DNA of 64,000 nt from Agrobacterium tumefaciens. Its GTDB lineage: Bacteria; Pseudomonadota; Alphaproteobacteria; Rhizobiales; Rhizobiaceae. The translations under genes were made by a program, and so were the position numbers. The DNA is taken from positions 434,001 to 498,000 of the forward strand of contig NZ_CP115842.1 of NCBI RefSeq assembly GCF_013318015.2, read 5' to 3'. This document shows, in pieces, positions 54,969 to 63,410 of the stretch. Under the pieces are notes generated by a model that searched no databases, had not been told where the DNA came from, and worked only from the letters and a program-made list of their open reading frames with translations. How positions within the stretch are numbered: the first letter of the stretch is position 1; the number at the start of each line of letters is the position of its first letter.

Positions 54969-56192
54969 TCAGCGCCAGGAATAGCCATGGCTGTGGCGCA
55001 CGAGCTTGCGCGCTCTTGGGACATAACGGCTGGCGGCAATGGCCTCCGCACCGATCACCGCATAGCGCGGCTCGAACAGTCGCTTGAGACGCGAAACATC
55101 GCCATTGGAATCGGTCGCCTCCAGATCGGAATCGACAAGATCGAAAACCGTGAAATCCGCGCGCTGGCCAACGTCGAGGCGGTTTTCCATGTCGAGGCGG
55201 ATGATGGAGGCCGGATTGCGGGTGACGGCCTCGACGACATTTTCGAAGGGCATATCGACCGAAAGCAGCTTCGACATGGTCGTCGCCAGATCCCAGACGG
55301 GGAAATTCATCGAATGGCCATGCAAATCCGTGGAGATCGAGAAAGGCAAAAGGCCGCGCGCGATTGCCGCTTCCGCCACCTTGAAGGAGAAGGATGCACC
55401 GCCGTGGCCAATATCCAGCCGGATGCCTTCCCCGGCGCAGCGCTCCGCAAGGTTGAACAGGTCCTCGTCTTCCATGATGCTGGAGCCGGACTTGCCGTTG
55501 AAGCAATGGGTCACGACATCGCCGGGACCGAGAATTTCAAGCACCTCATCGTAGAGCGCAGGCGGTTCACCCACATGCACCATCATCGGCACTTTCAGGA
55601 TCTTGGCGATCTTCTTGCCGAGTTTGACCGGCGTAACACCCCAGGAACCCGTAATGACATGGCTCGCCCGCACCTTGAGGCCAACGATATGCTCGCTGTT
55701 CTCGGCATAACATTCAAGGATGCGGTCGAGGTCGATATCCTTGATATCGCGCAGCTCCGGGACCCGGTTGCAGGCGACAAGCCCGATGGAGCCGAGATTG
55801 AGGAAGGCCTTGATGCGTTCCTTCGATGGTTCGATGATATATTCGCGAAAACCGTGGAAATTTGCTTCCCCCGCCGAACCGGCATCCACCAGCGTCGTCA
55901 CGCCGCGCTCGGCCCCGCATTCTGACGGGCGGATGGAGATATCGGTGCCGCCATGCCAGATATGCACGTGCAGATCCACCCAGCCGGGCGAGACGAATGC
56001 GCCCTTTGCGTCGATGCGCTGCGCATCAGTCGGCGCCTGAAGGGCAGGCCCAACCGCCACGACCTTGCCATCGCCGCCGATCAGGATATCGGTCTGGGCC
56101 TGTGGCGCTCCCTTTTCGAAGCCGACGGGTTTCACATTGGAGAGAAGAATGGGAGTTTGAAAAGGCGTTTTTGCCTGTTCACCGGACGTCAT
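54969..56192 (-). CDS. COG3964 amidohydrolase (Atu3266-like acetyl-hydroxyacid deacetylase)
   Basis: This 407-residue metal-dependent hydrolase is of the amidohydrolase superfamily, often misannotated as dihydroorotase. Metal ligands are visible: H75 and H77 in DLHVHIWHGG, Lys173 (carbamylated) in GLKVRASH, H206 in MVHVGEPP, H229 in VVTHCFNG and catalytic D289 in STDLHGHS. I recall the C58 protein Atu3266 of this group being shown to hydrolyse acetyl-(R)-mandelate and similar alpha-acetoxy acids; the true substrate is open. ATG 56192 has AAGGGA upstream and lies 1 nt after the permease stop, so it is co-transcribed with dppBC. Confidence 0.88.
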   Translation of the reverse strand: MTSGEQAKTPFQTPILLSNVKPVGFEKGAPQAQTDILIGGDGKVVAVGPALQAPTDAQRIDAKGAFVSPGWVDLHVHIWHGGTDISIRPSECGAERGVTTLVDAGSAGEANFHGFREYIIEPSKERIKAFLNLGSIGLVACNRVPELRDIKDIDLDRILECYAENSEHIVGLKVRASHVITGSWGVTPVKLGKKIAKILKVPMMVHVGEPPALYDEVLEILGPGDVVTHCFNGKSGSSIMEDEDLFNLAERCAGEGIRLDIGHGGASFSFKVAEAAIARGLLPFSISTDLHGHSMNFPVWDLATTMSKLLSVDMPFENVVEAVTRNPASIIRLDMENRLDVGQRADFTVFDLVDSDLEATDSNGDVSRLKRLFEPRYAVIGAEAIAASRYVPRARKLVRHSHGYSWR

Positions 56193-56193
56193 A

Positions 56194-57069
56194 TTACAAA
56201 TCCCTTCGCAATCTTGGGTCGAGCATGTCCCGCAGTCCGTCGCCGACCATTTGCAGCGAGAGCACGGAAAGAATGATGGCAAAGCCGGGGAAATAGGTCA
56301 TCCAGTCCGCCTGGCCGATATATTGGCGGCCGGCAGAGATCATGGTTCCCCAGGTCGGAATTTCGGGGCTGACACCCAGCCCCAGAAATGAAAGGCCGGC
56401 CTCGGCCAACATGGCGCTGGCGAAAAGGAAGGTGCACTGCACGAGGATCGGCGAGATCAGATTGCGCAGCACATGCCGCGTCATGATGTGGAAGGTGGAG
56501 ATGCCGAGCGCCTTGGCCGCCTCCACATAGGGCAATTCCCGGATAACCAGCGTCGAGGCGCGCACGATGCGGGCAAGACGCGGCGAATAAACGACGGCAA
56601 GCGCAATGATTACCGTCGTCAGCGACGGCCCGAGTGCGGCCACTAGCGCGATGGCCAGCAGAATATCCGGAAACGCCATCATGGCATCGATCAGTCGCGC
56701 GATCGGCGTATCCAGTTTCTGGAAGAAACCGGCAAGCAGGCCGAGCGTGATGCCGATCAACGCCGACAGCGCCACCACGGCGGCCCCGACCAGAAGCGAC
56801 AGCCTTCCCGCAAAGATGGTACGGGAAAAAACGTCACGGCCGAACTCGTCGGTGCCGAACCAGTAGAGTTCGCTCGGCGGTTTCAGACGGTTGACGATCG
56901 ACAGTTTCGACGGCGAATAAGGCGCGATCATCGGCGCGAAAACGGCGAGCAGCACGAAGACGAGCAGCACGATCAGACCGGCTGCGACCGTCTTGCGCTT
57001 CAACAGACGCCGAATGAACAGGATGGTCGGGTTGCGCGCCGGCTGGGCGGTGGAGGTGATATCGGCCAT
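56194..57069 (-). CDS. Dipeptide-type ABC transporter permease, DppC family
   Basis: This 291-residue inner-membrane permease has six hydrophobic helices: a first helix after an Arg/Lys-rich tail (RRLLKRKTVAAGLIVLLVF), a DppC-type extracellular region (KPPSELYWFGTDEFGRDVFSR), and the EAA loop YVEAAKALGISTFHIMTRHVL. It pairs with the DppB homologue, overlapping it by 1 nt. The amidohydrolase gene follows 1 nt after its stop. The substrate is probably a peptide-like or acylated amino-acid compound. Confidence 0.92.
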   Translation of the reverse strand: MADITSTAQPARNPTILFIRRLLKRKTVAAGLIVLLVFVLLAVFAPMIAPYSPSKLSIVNRLKPPSELYWFGTDEFGRDVFSRTIFAGRLSLLVGAAVVALSALIGITLGLLAGFFQKLDTPIARLIDAMMAFPDILLAIALVAALGPSLTTVIIALAVVYSPRLARIVRASTLVIRELPYVEAAKALGISTFHIMTRHVLRNLISPILVQCTFLFASAMLAEAGLSFLGLGVSPEIPTWGTMISAGRQYIGQADWMTYFPGFAIILSVLSLQMVGDGLRDMLDPRLRRDL

Positions 57070-58010
57070 CAGTAACGAACCCTCGGATCGACCAGCAGAT
57101 AGAGCATGTCGATGGCAAAATTGATGAGCACGTAAAGCCCGGCGATGACGAGAAGCGCGCCCTGAATGACCGGATAATCGCGCCTCAAGACGGCTGACAC
57201 GACGAGATTGCCTACGCCCGGCAGGCCAAACACGGTTTCCGTAACGACCGCGCCGGAAATCAGCACGGCGGCGGTGAGACCAAGCACGGTGAGGATGGGG
57301 ATGAGTGCGTTCTTCAGCGCGTGTTTCATCACCACCCGGCGTTCCTTTACGCCCTTGGCTCTGGCGGTACGGACATAGTCGTCGCCGAGAACATCCAGCA
57401 TCGAGGCGCGGGTAAAGCGCAGAATGAGGGCAGAAGAAACGAGGCCGAGTGCGATGGCCGGCACGGTCAGGTGATACATGCGCTCGAGGAAGCTTGCGCC
57501 CGGACCGCCATATCCCGACACCGGGAACATATCGAGCCGGACGGCGAAGAACTGCATGAGGATCAGGCCAAGCCAGAAGCTCGGAATGCTCGCCGCCAGC
57601 ATAGCAATGGTTGTCGCTGCCTGATCCACGAAGGAACCGCGCCGGTAAGCGGCATAGATGCCGATGGGAAGCGCGATGGCACTGGCGATCAACAGCGAAA
57701 AGATCGTCAGGAAGAAGGTCGGTTCCGCCCGATCCAGAAGCGCCGATCCAACCGGCATGTTGAGGAAGATCGACTGACCGAGATCACCTCGCAGCAATTG
57801 CCCGATATAGTAGACATATTGCACGCCAAGCGACTGATCTAGGCCAAGTCTGGTGCGCAACTCCGCGATGTCCTGTGCCGAGGCGTCCGGCCCGAGCATC
57901 ACCGCCGCCGGATCCCCGGGCGTGACGCGCAGGATGATGAAAACGATGGTGACGACGAGAAACATCACCACGATCATTCCGGCAAGTCTCTGGAAAATAT
58001 ACCGTATCAC
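57069..58010 (-). CDS. Dipeptide-type ABC transporter permease, DppB family
   Basis: This 313-residue inner-membrane permease has the DppB N-terminus (MIRYIFQRLAGMIVVMFLVVTIVF-type helix), then the signature TPGDPAAVMLGPDAS, periplasmic loop DLGQSIF, and EAA loop DDYVRTARAKGVKERRVVMKHALKNA. It overlaps the DppC start (TGATG). It follows the binding-protein gene after a 236-nt gap filled with palindromes, which may lower its expression relative to the binding protein. Confidence 0.92.
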   Translation of the reverse strand: MIRYIFQRLAGMIVVMFLVVTIVFIILRVTPGDPAAVMLGPDASAQDIAELRTRLGLDQSLGVQYVYYIGQLLRGDLGQSIFLNMPVGSALLDRAEPTFFLTIFSLLIASAIALPIGIYAAYRRGSFVDQAATTIAMLAASIPSFWLGLILMQFFAVRLDMFPVSGYGGPGASFLERMYHLTVPAIALGLVSSALILRFTRASMLDVLGDDYVRTARAKGVKERRVVMKHALKNALIPILTVLGLTAAVLISGAVVTETVFGLPGVGNLVVSAVLRRDYPVIQGALLVIAGLYVLINFAIDMLYLLVDPRVRY

Positions 58011-58120
58011 GTATGAATGCTCCGAAGCGCGTGATGGGCCGCTCTCAGGCGACGGTTGAACAGAGTTGTCGACGAGTGCCGGTAAACCCGGCGCTCATGG
58101 CTGGAAAACTCCCGCCTCCG

Positions 58121-58234
58121 TCATACCGGATCTGATCCGGCATCCAGCCACCGCGCGTCTGCGTGGTGAAGGCGTCCTCTTGCGGTCAAAGACTTGATCG
58201 CGCTGGACCCCGGATTCAGTCCGGGGTCACGGAG
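58121..58234. repeat. Composite palindromic repeat between binding-protein and permease genes
   Basis: Two units are present: CCGGAT-ctg-ATCCGG (58126-58140) and GACCCCGGA-ttcag-TCCGGGGTC (58206-58228), a 9-bp perfect stem. Between them is CACCGCGCGTCTGCGTGGTG-like sequence. They belong to the rhizobial intergenic palindrome family and lie inside the dpp operon, 19 nt after the binding-protein stop. Confidence 0.6.
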
Positions 58235-58246
58235 TGCGGAGCGGTC

Positions 58247-59773
58247 TTACTTCGTAACCGAAGCATTCCAGAAATAGGGCCAGGGAGCCGGATCGACGCC
58301 ATCAAGCTTGTTGGACTTCGCCGCCACGGCGTTGAAGTCGCCGATCTTGATGAGCGGCAGCTCGTCATAGATCGTCTTCTGCACCTTGGCCCAGAGAGCA
58401 ATGCGCTTCTCCGGATCAGCCTCCGAGGTGAAAGCGTCCACCGCCGCCTTGCGCGTCGGCGTGTCCCACCAGCCCGGCGAACCTGTGGAAAGCGCGCCAA
58501 TCAGCGCCGGCTCCGGCAGGAAGGGGCTGTGGCTGATGTAGATATCCCAGAGCTTCGGGTCGGCACGGCGCTGCGTCAGCGTCGCCCAGTCCACCACCTG
58601 CATATCCACCTTGAAACCGGCAAGCTTCAGATACTCCGCTGCCACCTGCGCCATTTTGTAGTGGAACTCATACTGACGGCTGGTGAGGATGCGCAACGGC
58701 TCGCCATTATATCCGGCGGCCTTCAGCTTTTCGGCTGCGGCCTCCGGGTTGCCGACATTATAATTGCCTTCGACGCCCTCTTCCGAATGCCAGGAGAAAT
58801 TGGACGGATAGTAGGCGCCATCAAGCGCATAGAAATCCGTGCTGCCGAACGCCGCCGCCAGCATGTCCTCCATGTTCAACGCTTCGGTCACCGCCTTGCG
58901 GACCTCAAGCTTGGAAGACAAACCTTCCTTGGTATTGAATACAAAGACCGGATAACCGAAGGGCTTCAGCATCAACGGCTGCGAGGCCGAGGAGGACTTC
59001 ACCTTGGCGAAGGATTCCACCGGAATGGAATCGACGTAGTCATACTGGCCGGAAACAGCGGCCTCGACACGGGTATTCGGATCGGGAACCGGAACGAAAC
59101 GGATTTCATCGAGATACTGATGGCGCGCACCGCCATATCCGTCACTTTCACCGTCACGAGACTTGTAGCCGTCGAAACGGACGAGCTGGATATATTGGTC
59201 CGCCTTGCGTTCCTTCAGCATATAAGGGCCGGTGCCGACAAATTCTGTCATCGGCTCAGCCTGCTTTTCAGCGGGCAGAATGATGGCTGCGGAGTTGTTG
59301 AAAGCAAGCAGCGAGGTTAGCGGCGCATAGGGCTGCTTGAGGGTTATTGTCACCGTCTCGGCATCAGGCGCGGAGATATTGTCGATGAAACCGGCGACCT
59401 GTTTTCCGCGTGATGCGATCTTCATCCAGCGGCCAAGCGAGGCGACGACATCTTCCGAGGTCATATCGCTGCCGTCATGGAACTTGATGCCCTTCCGCAG
59501 CTTGATCTTATAGGTTTTGCCGTCCGCACTGATGTCAGGCAGGCTTTCCGCCAGAAGCGGCGTCACCTTCCACCCCTTGTCGAAGGTGTAGAGCGTTTCG
59601 AAAATATGTTGCGTGACAATGCCGACGAGATCGGCCGTCGAGGCCATGGGATCGAGTGTCGGCGGCTCGCCGATCGTGGCGACATTGATGACACCGCCCT
59701 TTTCCGCAGCCATCATCACGCCCGGCGCTAGCATCAATGCAGCAGTGGCGAGAAATGCAAGTTTACGTCTCAT
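58247..59773 (-). CDS. Dipeptide-type ABC transporter solute-binding protein (family 5)
   Basis: This 508-residue periplasmic binding protein has a signal peptide (1-22, ending MMA). Family-5 signature regions: GGVINVATIGEPPTLDPMAS, LLAESLPDISADGKTYKIKLRKGIKFHDGSDMTSEDVVAS in outline, and VVFNTKEGL-type segment near residue 270. It delivers substrate to the DppB/DppC permeases and fused ATPase of this cluster. The promoter region at 59774-59845 carries a 7-bp inverted repeat and a motif shared with the IclR/SelA-like promoter. ATG 59773 is chosen as the start of the signal peptide; longer extensions are unconserved. Confidence 0.92.
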   Translation of the reverse strand: MRRKLAFLATAALMLAPGVMMAAEKGGVINVATIGEPPTLDPMASTADLVGIVTQHIFETLYTFDKGWKVTPLLAESLPDISADGKTYKIKLRKGIKFHDGSDMTSEDVVASLGRWMKIASRGKQVAGFIDNISAPDAETVTITLKQPYAPLTSLLAFNNSAAIILPAEKQAEPMTEFVGTGPYMLKERKADQYIQLVRFDGYKSRDGESDGYGGARHQYLDEIRFVPVPDPNTRVEAAVSGQYDYVDSIPVESFAKVKSSSASQPLMLKPFGYPVFVFNTKEGLSSKLEVRKAVTEALNMEDMLAAAFGSTDFYALDGAYYPSNFSWHSEEGVEGNYNVGNPEAAAEKLKAAGYNGEPLRILTSRQYEFHYKMAQVAAEYLKLAGFKVDMQVVDWATLTQRRADPKLWDIYISHSPFLPEPALIGALSTGSPGWWDTPTRKAAVDAFTSEADPEKRIALWAKVQKTIYDELPLIKIGDFNAVAAKSNKLDGVDPAPWPYFWNASVTK

Positions 59774-60288
59774 TGTTAAGCTCCCAGCTCTTGGTTCCGA
59801 CCTTATGAGTTCCATTATTATGTTATATCAATCTTTATAACAGAATAACTCGATAGGGCGCCTTGTCAATGACAATGCGACGCGAGGAATGGTTTCCAAG
59901 ACAGGCGAAATGGAAGACGGGCCTTCGCAGGAGGCGGAAACGGAACGTAAGTCGATGGAAAACAGGCTATTTCGCCCGAAACACGGCGCGCGGCAAACAC
60001 CGCTGCTGCCAGCCGGAACTGCGGAAACTACGGCTGGCTTTCAACTGGAAAACGAAGAGGAGGAATTAAGAGGCTTTGATATTTCGCATTTGCGAACAAA
60101 GTGCTATTGAGGATCAGACCAAGACCAGATTACGACAGACATAATCTCGCATTCTTATTAATCGTTACGTTATTCGCCTTCCCAGCCGTGTTTTTAAGGG
60201 CTGCAGACAGACCAGATATTCTAAACCGCCGAGCTTTATTCCGGGGCGGGTTATAAATTTTTATTACGTTGAAATTATTGAGGAAATC
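59774..60288. promoter_or_regulatory. Divergent region before the Dpp binding-protein and glycosyltransferase genes
   Basis: These 515 bases have no convincing gene. CATTATTATG-tt-ATAT (59813-59828) matches a motif before the SelA-like gene. Overlapping it, TGTTATA (59821-59827) and TATAACA (59836-59842) form a perfect 7-bp inverted repeat with an 8-nt spacer, a plausible IclR operator. From about 59860 to 60288 the sequence becomes AT-richer toward the glycosyltransferase; only a doubtful 73-codon frame (59889-60110) is present. Confidence 0.5.
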
Positions 60289-61413
60289 ATGAAGACGGCA
60301 ATCGTGCATGACTGGCTCACCGACAGAGGTGGGGCCGAAAAAGTGCTTCACAACCTTCTTGAGATCTATCCTGACGCGGATCTCTATTGCCTTGTCGATT
60401 TCATGAGCGATCGAGACCGGGGCTTTCTCGGTGGCAGGCCGGTCAACACCTCCTTCATCCAGAAACTGCCTTTCGCTCGTAAAAAATATCGCTCCTATCT
60501 GCCGCTGATGCCGCTGGCCGTCGAACAATTTGATCTCAGCGGCTACGATCTGGTGATTTCCTCAAGCTACGCCGTCGCCAAGGGCGTCATCACCGGACCC
60601 GGCCAGTTTCACGTCTCCTATATTCACAGCCCCATCCGTTACGCGTGGGATCTCCAGCACCAATACCTGAAAGAATCGAAGCTTAGTCGCGGTTTCGCCT
60701 CGTGGATCGCCCGTGCCGTTCTTCACTATATTCGCATTTGGGACATCCGCACCGCCAATGGCGTCGATCTCATGACGGTCAATTCCAAATTCATTCGCAG
60801 CCGGGTTCGCAAATGCTACGGACGCGACTCCACGGTTATTTATCCGCCCGTGGATACTTCCCATCTCTCCCCTTCCGACCTGAAAGGCGATTATTTCGTC
60901 ACTGCTTCGCGGCTGGTGCCTTACAAGAAGGTCCACCTCATCGTAGAAGCCTTTGCAAAAATGCCCGATAGACGACTGGTCGTCATCGGCGACGGCCCGG
61001 ACATGAAACGCATCAAGGAAATCGCCACTCCCAATGTCGAGATCCTAGGTTTCGTCGGCAATGACGAGCTTCACAAATACATGGCGGAAGCCAAGGCATT
61101 CGTATTTGCCGCCGAAGACGATTTCGGCATCGTCCCGGTTGAATCGCAAGCGCTGGGAACACCCGTCATCGCCTATGGAAAAGGCGGTGTACTAGAGACC
61201 GTTGTTCCTCTCGGCGCTTCCAATCAGCCAACCGGGCTTTATTTCCGCGAGCAAACGCCTGAAGCCATCTGCGCTGCGGTGCAGGAGTTTGTCGATAACT
61301 CCGACAGTTTCGACAAGAACGCCTGTGTCGACAATGCCGCCCGCTTTTCAAGTGAACGCTTCCTGCGAGAATTTGCCGATACCGTGAATTTCGCGCTGGC
61401 TGAACGGGCCTGA
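60289..61413 (+). CDS. GT4-family glycosyltransferase
   Basis: This 374-residue retaining glycosyltransferase has a GT-B fold. The N-terminal domain starts AIVHDWLTDRGGAEKVLHNLLEIYPDADLY and includes SYIHSPIRYAWDL, a WbaZ-like mannosyltransferase signature. The C-terminal domain has FVTASRLVPYKKVHLIVEAF and the donor-binding E-x7-E motif in EDDFGIVPVESQALGTPVIA. It transfers a sugar from a nucleotide donor in the cytoplasm during polysaccharide assembly. An acyltransferase and a polysaccharide-export lipoprotein gene follow within 3 kb on the same strand. Confidence 0.9.
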   Translation: MKTAIVHDWLTDRGGAEKVLHNLLEIYPDADLYCLVDFMSDRDRGFLGGRPVNTSFIQKLPFARKKYRSYLPLMPLAVEQFDLSGYDLVISSSYAVAKGVITGPGQFHVSYIHSPIRYAWDLQHQYLKESKLSRGFASWIARAVLHYIRIWDIRTANGVDLMTVNSKFIRSRVRKCYGRDSTVIYPPVDTSHLSPSDLKGDYFVTASRLVPYKKVHLIVEAFAKMPDRRLVVIGDGPDMKRIKEIATPNVEILGFVGNDELHKYMAEAKAFVFAAEDDFGIVPVESQALGTPVIAYGKGGVLETVVPLGASNQPTGLYFREQTPEAICAAVQEFVDNSDSFDKNACVDNAARFSSERFLREFADTVNFALAERA

Positions 61414-61434
61414 CATGCAATTTTCAAGGTCGAA

Positions 61435-61473
61435 TATATCCATATTGGATATACTCTGTTGTCTTCGACAGAG
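61435..61473. promoter_or_regulatory. Inverted repeats after the glycosyltransferase gene
   Basis: TATATCCA-tat-TGGATATA (61435-61453) is an 8-bp perfect inverted repeat. It is followed directly by CTCTGT...ACAGAG (61454-61473), a 6-bp stem. The first looks like a protein-binding palindrome; the second could be a weak hairpin. Confidence 0.4.
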
Positions 61474-61641
61474 ACACTCATAGGTCAAGCAAGTGGCGTC
61501 ACCGGCATTCTCTTATCCAGCGCAGGCTCGCCGTCGCCTTGTCCGCAATGCAGTCGCCGTGCATAATGATTCCTCGTTGTGAGCGAGGCGGCCCTGACCG
61601 GCCTTACCTCATGAGTGATTTGGTCTTTGTACAAACAGAGG

Positions 61642-61684
61642 AATATCACAAATTGGTATCTAGTAAATACCAATTTGTGATATT
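61642..61684 (+). promoter_or_regulatory. 17-bp perfect inverted repeat immediately before the XRE regulator
   Basis: The 17-bp arm at 61642-61658 (AATATCACAAATTGGTA) is exactly complementary to 61668-61684 around a 9-nt spacer. The right arm ends 11 nt before the ATG at 61696. It is probably an autoregulatory operator of the XRE protein, or a strong mRNA hairpin hiding the ribosome-binding site. Confidence 0.7.
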
Positions 61685-61695
61685 TATGCGGAATT

Positions 61696-62214
61696 ATGAG
61701 CAGGAAACGCGTCGAGCCAAAGACGCCGTTGGGAAAACGGCTGACCGAGGTCCGCGAAGCACTGAAATTTGACGAGCGTGAGCCATTTGCCGAGGCACTA
61801 GGCCTGACAGTCGCAATGCTTGGTTACTATGAACGGGGCGACCGTATTCCCGACGCTGGCGTTTTGGCTCTCTATCGTGAGCGGTTCGGCATCAATATAA
61901 GTTGGCTCGTGGCCGGTATGGGCGACATGTTTGACACGGCGCCAGCGGCACCTACGCTTGCCTACGACGTTGCCCTGCTGCAAAAAATCAGCGACCGGGT
62001 CGAGAAGATCTTCGCGGAGTGTCGCCAAAAGTCGCCTACACGGTCTACAATAACGGAGGCCGCGCTTATTTATAACGAGCTGGCCAAAACCATATCGGAC
62101 ATTCGCGACGTCCAGATGGTAGAGGCAATTTTATCCGTACTTCTGCTACGCTTCAGGGAGCGTATAACAACACCAGGATCGGGCCTCGGCAAATACGAAT
62201 CTTCAGGGTTTTAA
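61696..62214 (+). CDS. XRE-family (phage-repressor-like) transcriptional regulator
   Basis: This protein has 172 residues. The N-terminal helix-turn-helix (about 11-66) reads LGKRLTEVREAL, then FAEALGLTVAMLGYYERGDRIPDAGVL and INISWLVAGMGDMFD, a layout like lambdoid or rhizobial phage repressors. The C-terminal 100 residues are helical (EALIYNELAKTISDIRD region) and lack the LexA/CI Ser-Lys protease motif, so cleavage-type induction is unlikely. The ATG at 61696 lies 11 nt after a 17-bp inverted repeat. No other phage genes are near; it sits between polysaccharide genes and may regulate them. Confidence 0.83.
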   Translation: MSRKRVEPKTPLGKRLTEVREALKFDEREPFAEALGLTVAMLGYYERGDRIPDAGVLALYRERFGINISWLVAGMGDMFDTAPAAPTLAYDVALLQKISDRVEKIFAECRQKSPTRSTITEAALIYNELAKTISDIRDVQMVEAILSVLLLRFRERITTPGSGLGKYESSGF

Positions 62215-62372
62215 TATTCAGCATATTTATACAGATGCCACAATAGACAGATTTTTAATATTATTCAATACTTCCTATACATAATTAGTAATTCATAATA
62301 AATTTTGTATCCATATCAAATAAATAGCTCACTAAATTCTAAATAATTTTAAAATTTACATTAGGTGTTTTC

Positions 62373-63410
62373 ATGGAAGATAAGGCGTTGCGTGATCACA
62401 GCTATGATATAGCCAAGGGTCTCGGCATAATTATGGTTGTCTTTGGTCACGCGGAAAGAGGTTTGAGTATTTCCGGTATGCCGACGCACTTCAGCCTTAT
62501 GGGCTTTATTGACTATACGATTTACACCTTCCATATGCCGTTTTTTTTCTTCGTGTCTGGACTTTTTTTCTCCGAAAAAAATGTCGGCCCGACGGATTTT
62601 CTTACCAAACTCGGAAAGAATATCGCTTACCCTTATCTGTTCTGGTCAATTCTGCATGGCAGTCTGATGGTGGCTATGGGTCGTTTTGGTCTCACTAACA
62701 CGACCATAGATTTCACCCGTGTCCTCGAAATCCTGTGGAACCCGATCAGCCCCTTCTGGTTTCTCTACGCATTGTTTTTCTGCCAACTTGCATCATATAT
62801 TTTCGTTCAGGTGCCTCCGATTGTCCGCACGGCATTTGCGCTTGCCCTCTTCACACTTTTTTATCTGCACAGCCAGTCTGTTCCCTTGGATATCGCATAT
62901 GGGCTCGTCTATTTCACACTTGGCACTGTTGCCAAGCAATATGGTTTTCGGCAGAGGCGATACACGGTACACTCATTTCTCGCGCTTCTCGTCGCCTTTG
63001 CGATTTCCACCTATTTATCGTGGCAAACCGAAATTCCCGAACGGCTTCCTTTCCCATCCGCAATTCTCGGCATATTCCTGATTATCGCAATTTCGCAGGC
63101 GCTTGTTATTCGCGAAAGCGCGATTTCGTCGATGCTCAAGACACTCGGCCAGTTATCTGTCGGCGTGTATGTCATGCACATCATCGCTATAGGCTTTGGC
63201 CGAGCTGTCGCGGTGAAGCTTTTCCACGTCACGGATATGGCGAGCTTGCTAGCGATCACGACCGTTATCGGCGTTGCCATACCGGCCATCGTACAGATGG
63301 CCGCTATCCGCTTAGGGATCCAAGAGTGGCTGGCGCTGCCGGCCTCCGCCCACCGCAAGCGTGAAACCAGCGCCGCAGGCCAGCCGGGGAGACTGAGGAT
63401 CGGCCGCTGA
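62373..63410 (+). CDS. Acyltransferase family 3 membrane protein
   Basis: This 345-residue integral membrane protein has about ten hydrophobic helices. Acyltransferase-3 landmarks are DIAKGLGIIMVVFGHAERG (the motif His in FGH) and YTFHMPFFFFVSGLFF near residue 55, with LGQLSVGVYVMHIIAIGFG later. The family adds acetyl, succinyl or similar groups to extracellular sugars; this one probably decorates a polysaccharide. The C-terminal 25 residues are polar and Arg-rich. It is preceded by a markedly AT-rich 158-bp gap, unlike the rest of the window. Confidence 0.87.
   Translation: MEDKALRDHSYDIAKGLGIIMVVFGHAERGLSISGMPTHFSLMGFIDYTIYTFHMPFFFFVSGLFFSEKNVGPTDFLTKLGKNIAYPYLFWSILHGSLMVAMGRFGLTNTTIDFTRVLEILWNPISPFWFLYALFFCQLASYIFVQVPPIVRTAFALALFTLFYLHSQSVPLDIAYGLVYFTLGTVAKQYGFRQRRYTVHSFLALLVAFAISTYLSWQTEIPERLPFPSAILGIFLIIAISQALVIRESAISSMLKTLGQLSVGVYVMHIIAIGFGRAVAVKLFHVTDMASLLAITTVIGVAIPAIVQMAAIRLGIQEWLALPASAHRKRETSAAGQPGRLRIGR

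Noticed and set aside
59889..60110. A 73-codon open frame upstream of the glycosyltransferase
   Set aside because: No ribosome-binding site, signal or domain could be seen; charged low-complexity composition. Left as intergenic.
61642..61684. A UxuR operator, since the arms contain AAATTGGTA and TACCAATTT
   Set aside because: The halves are separated by 9 nt rather than joined, and the adjacent gene is XRE-type; the resemblance is probably coincidental.
61539..61772. A 77-codon open frame overlapping the XRE start
   Set aside because: It reads through the 17-bp inverted repeat and into the XRE gene in another frame; the apparent peptide repeat YQFV/KYQFV comes from that repeat.
61696..62214. 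Part of a prophage
   Set aside because: The protein is repressor-like, but no integrase, attachment repeat, tRNA or structural phage gene is seen around it.
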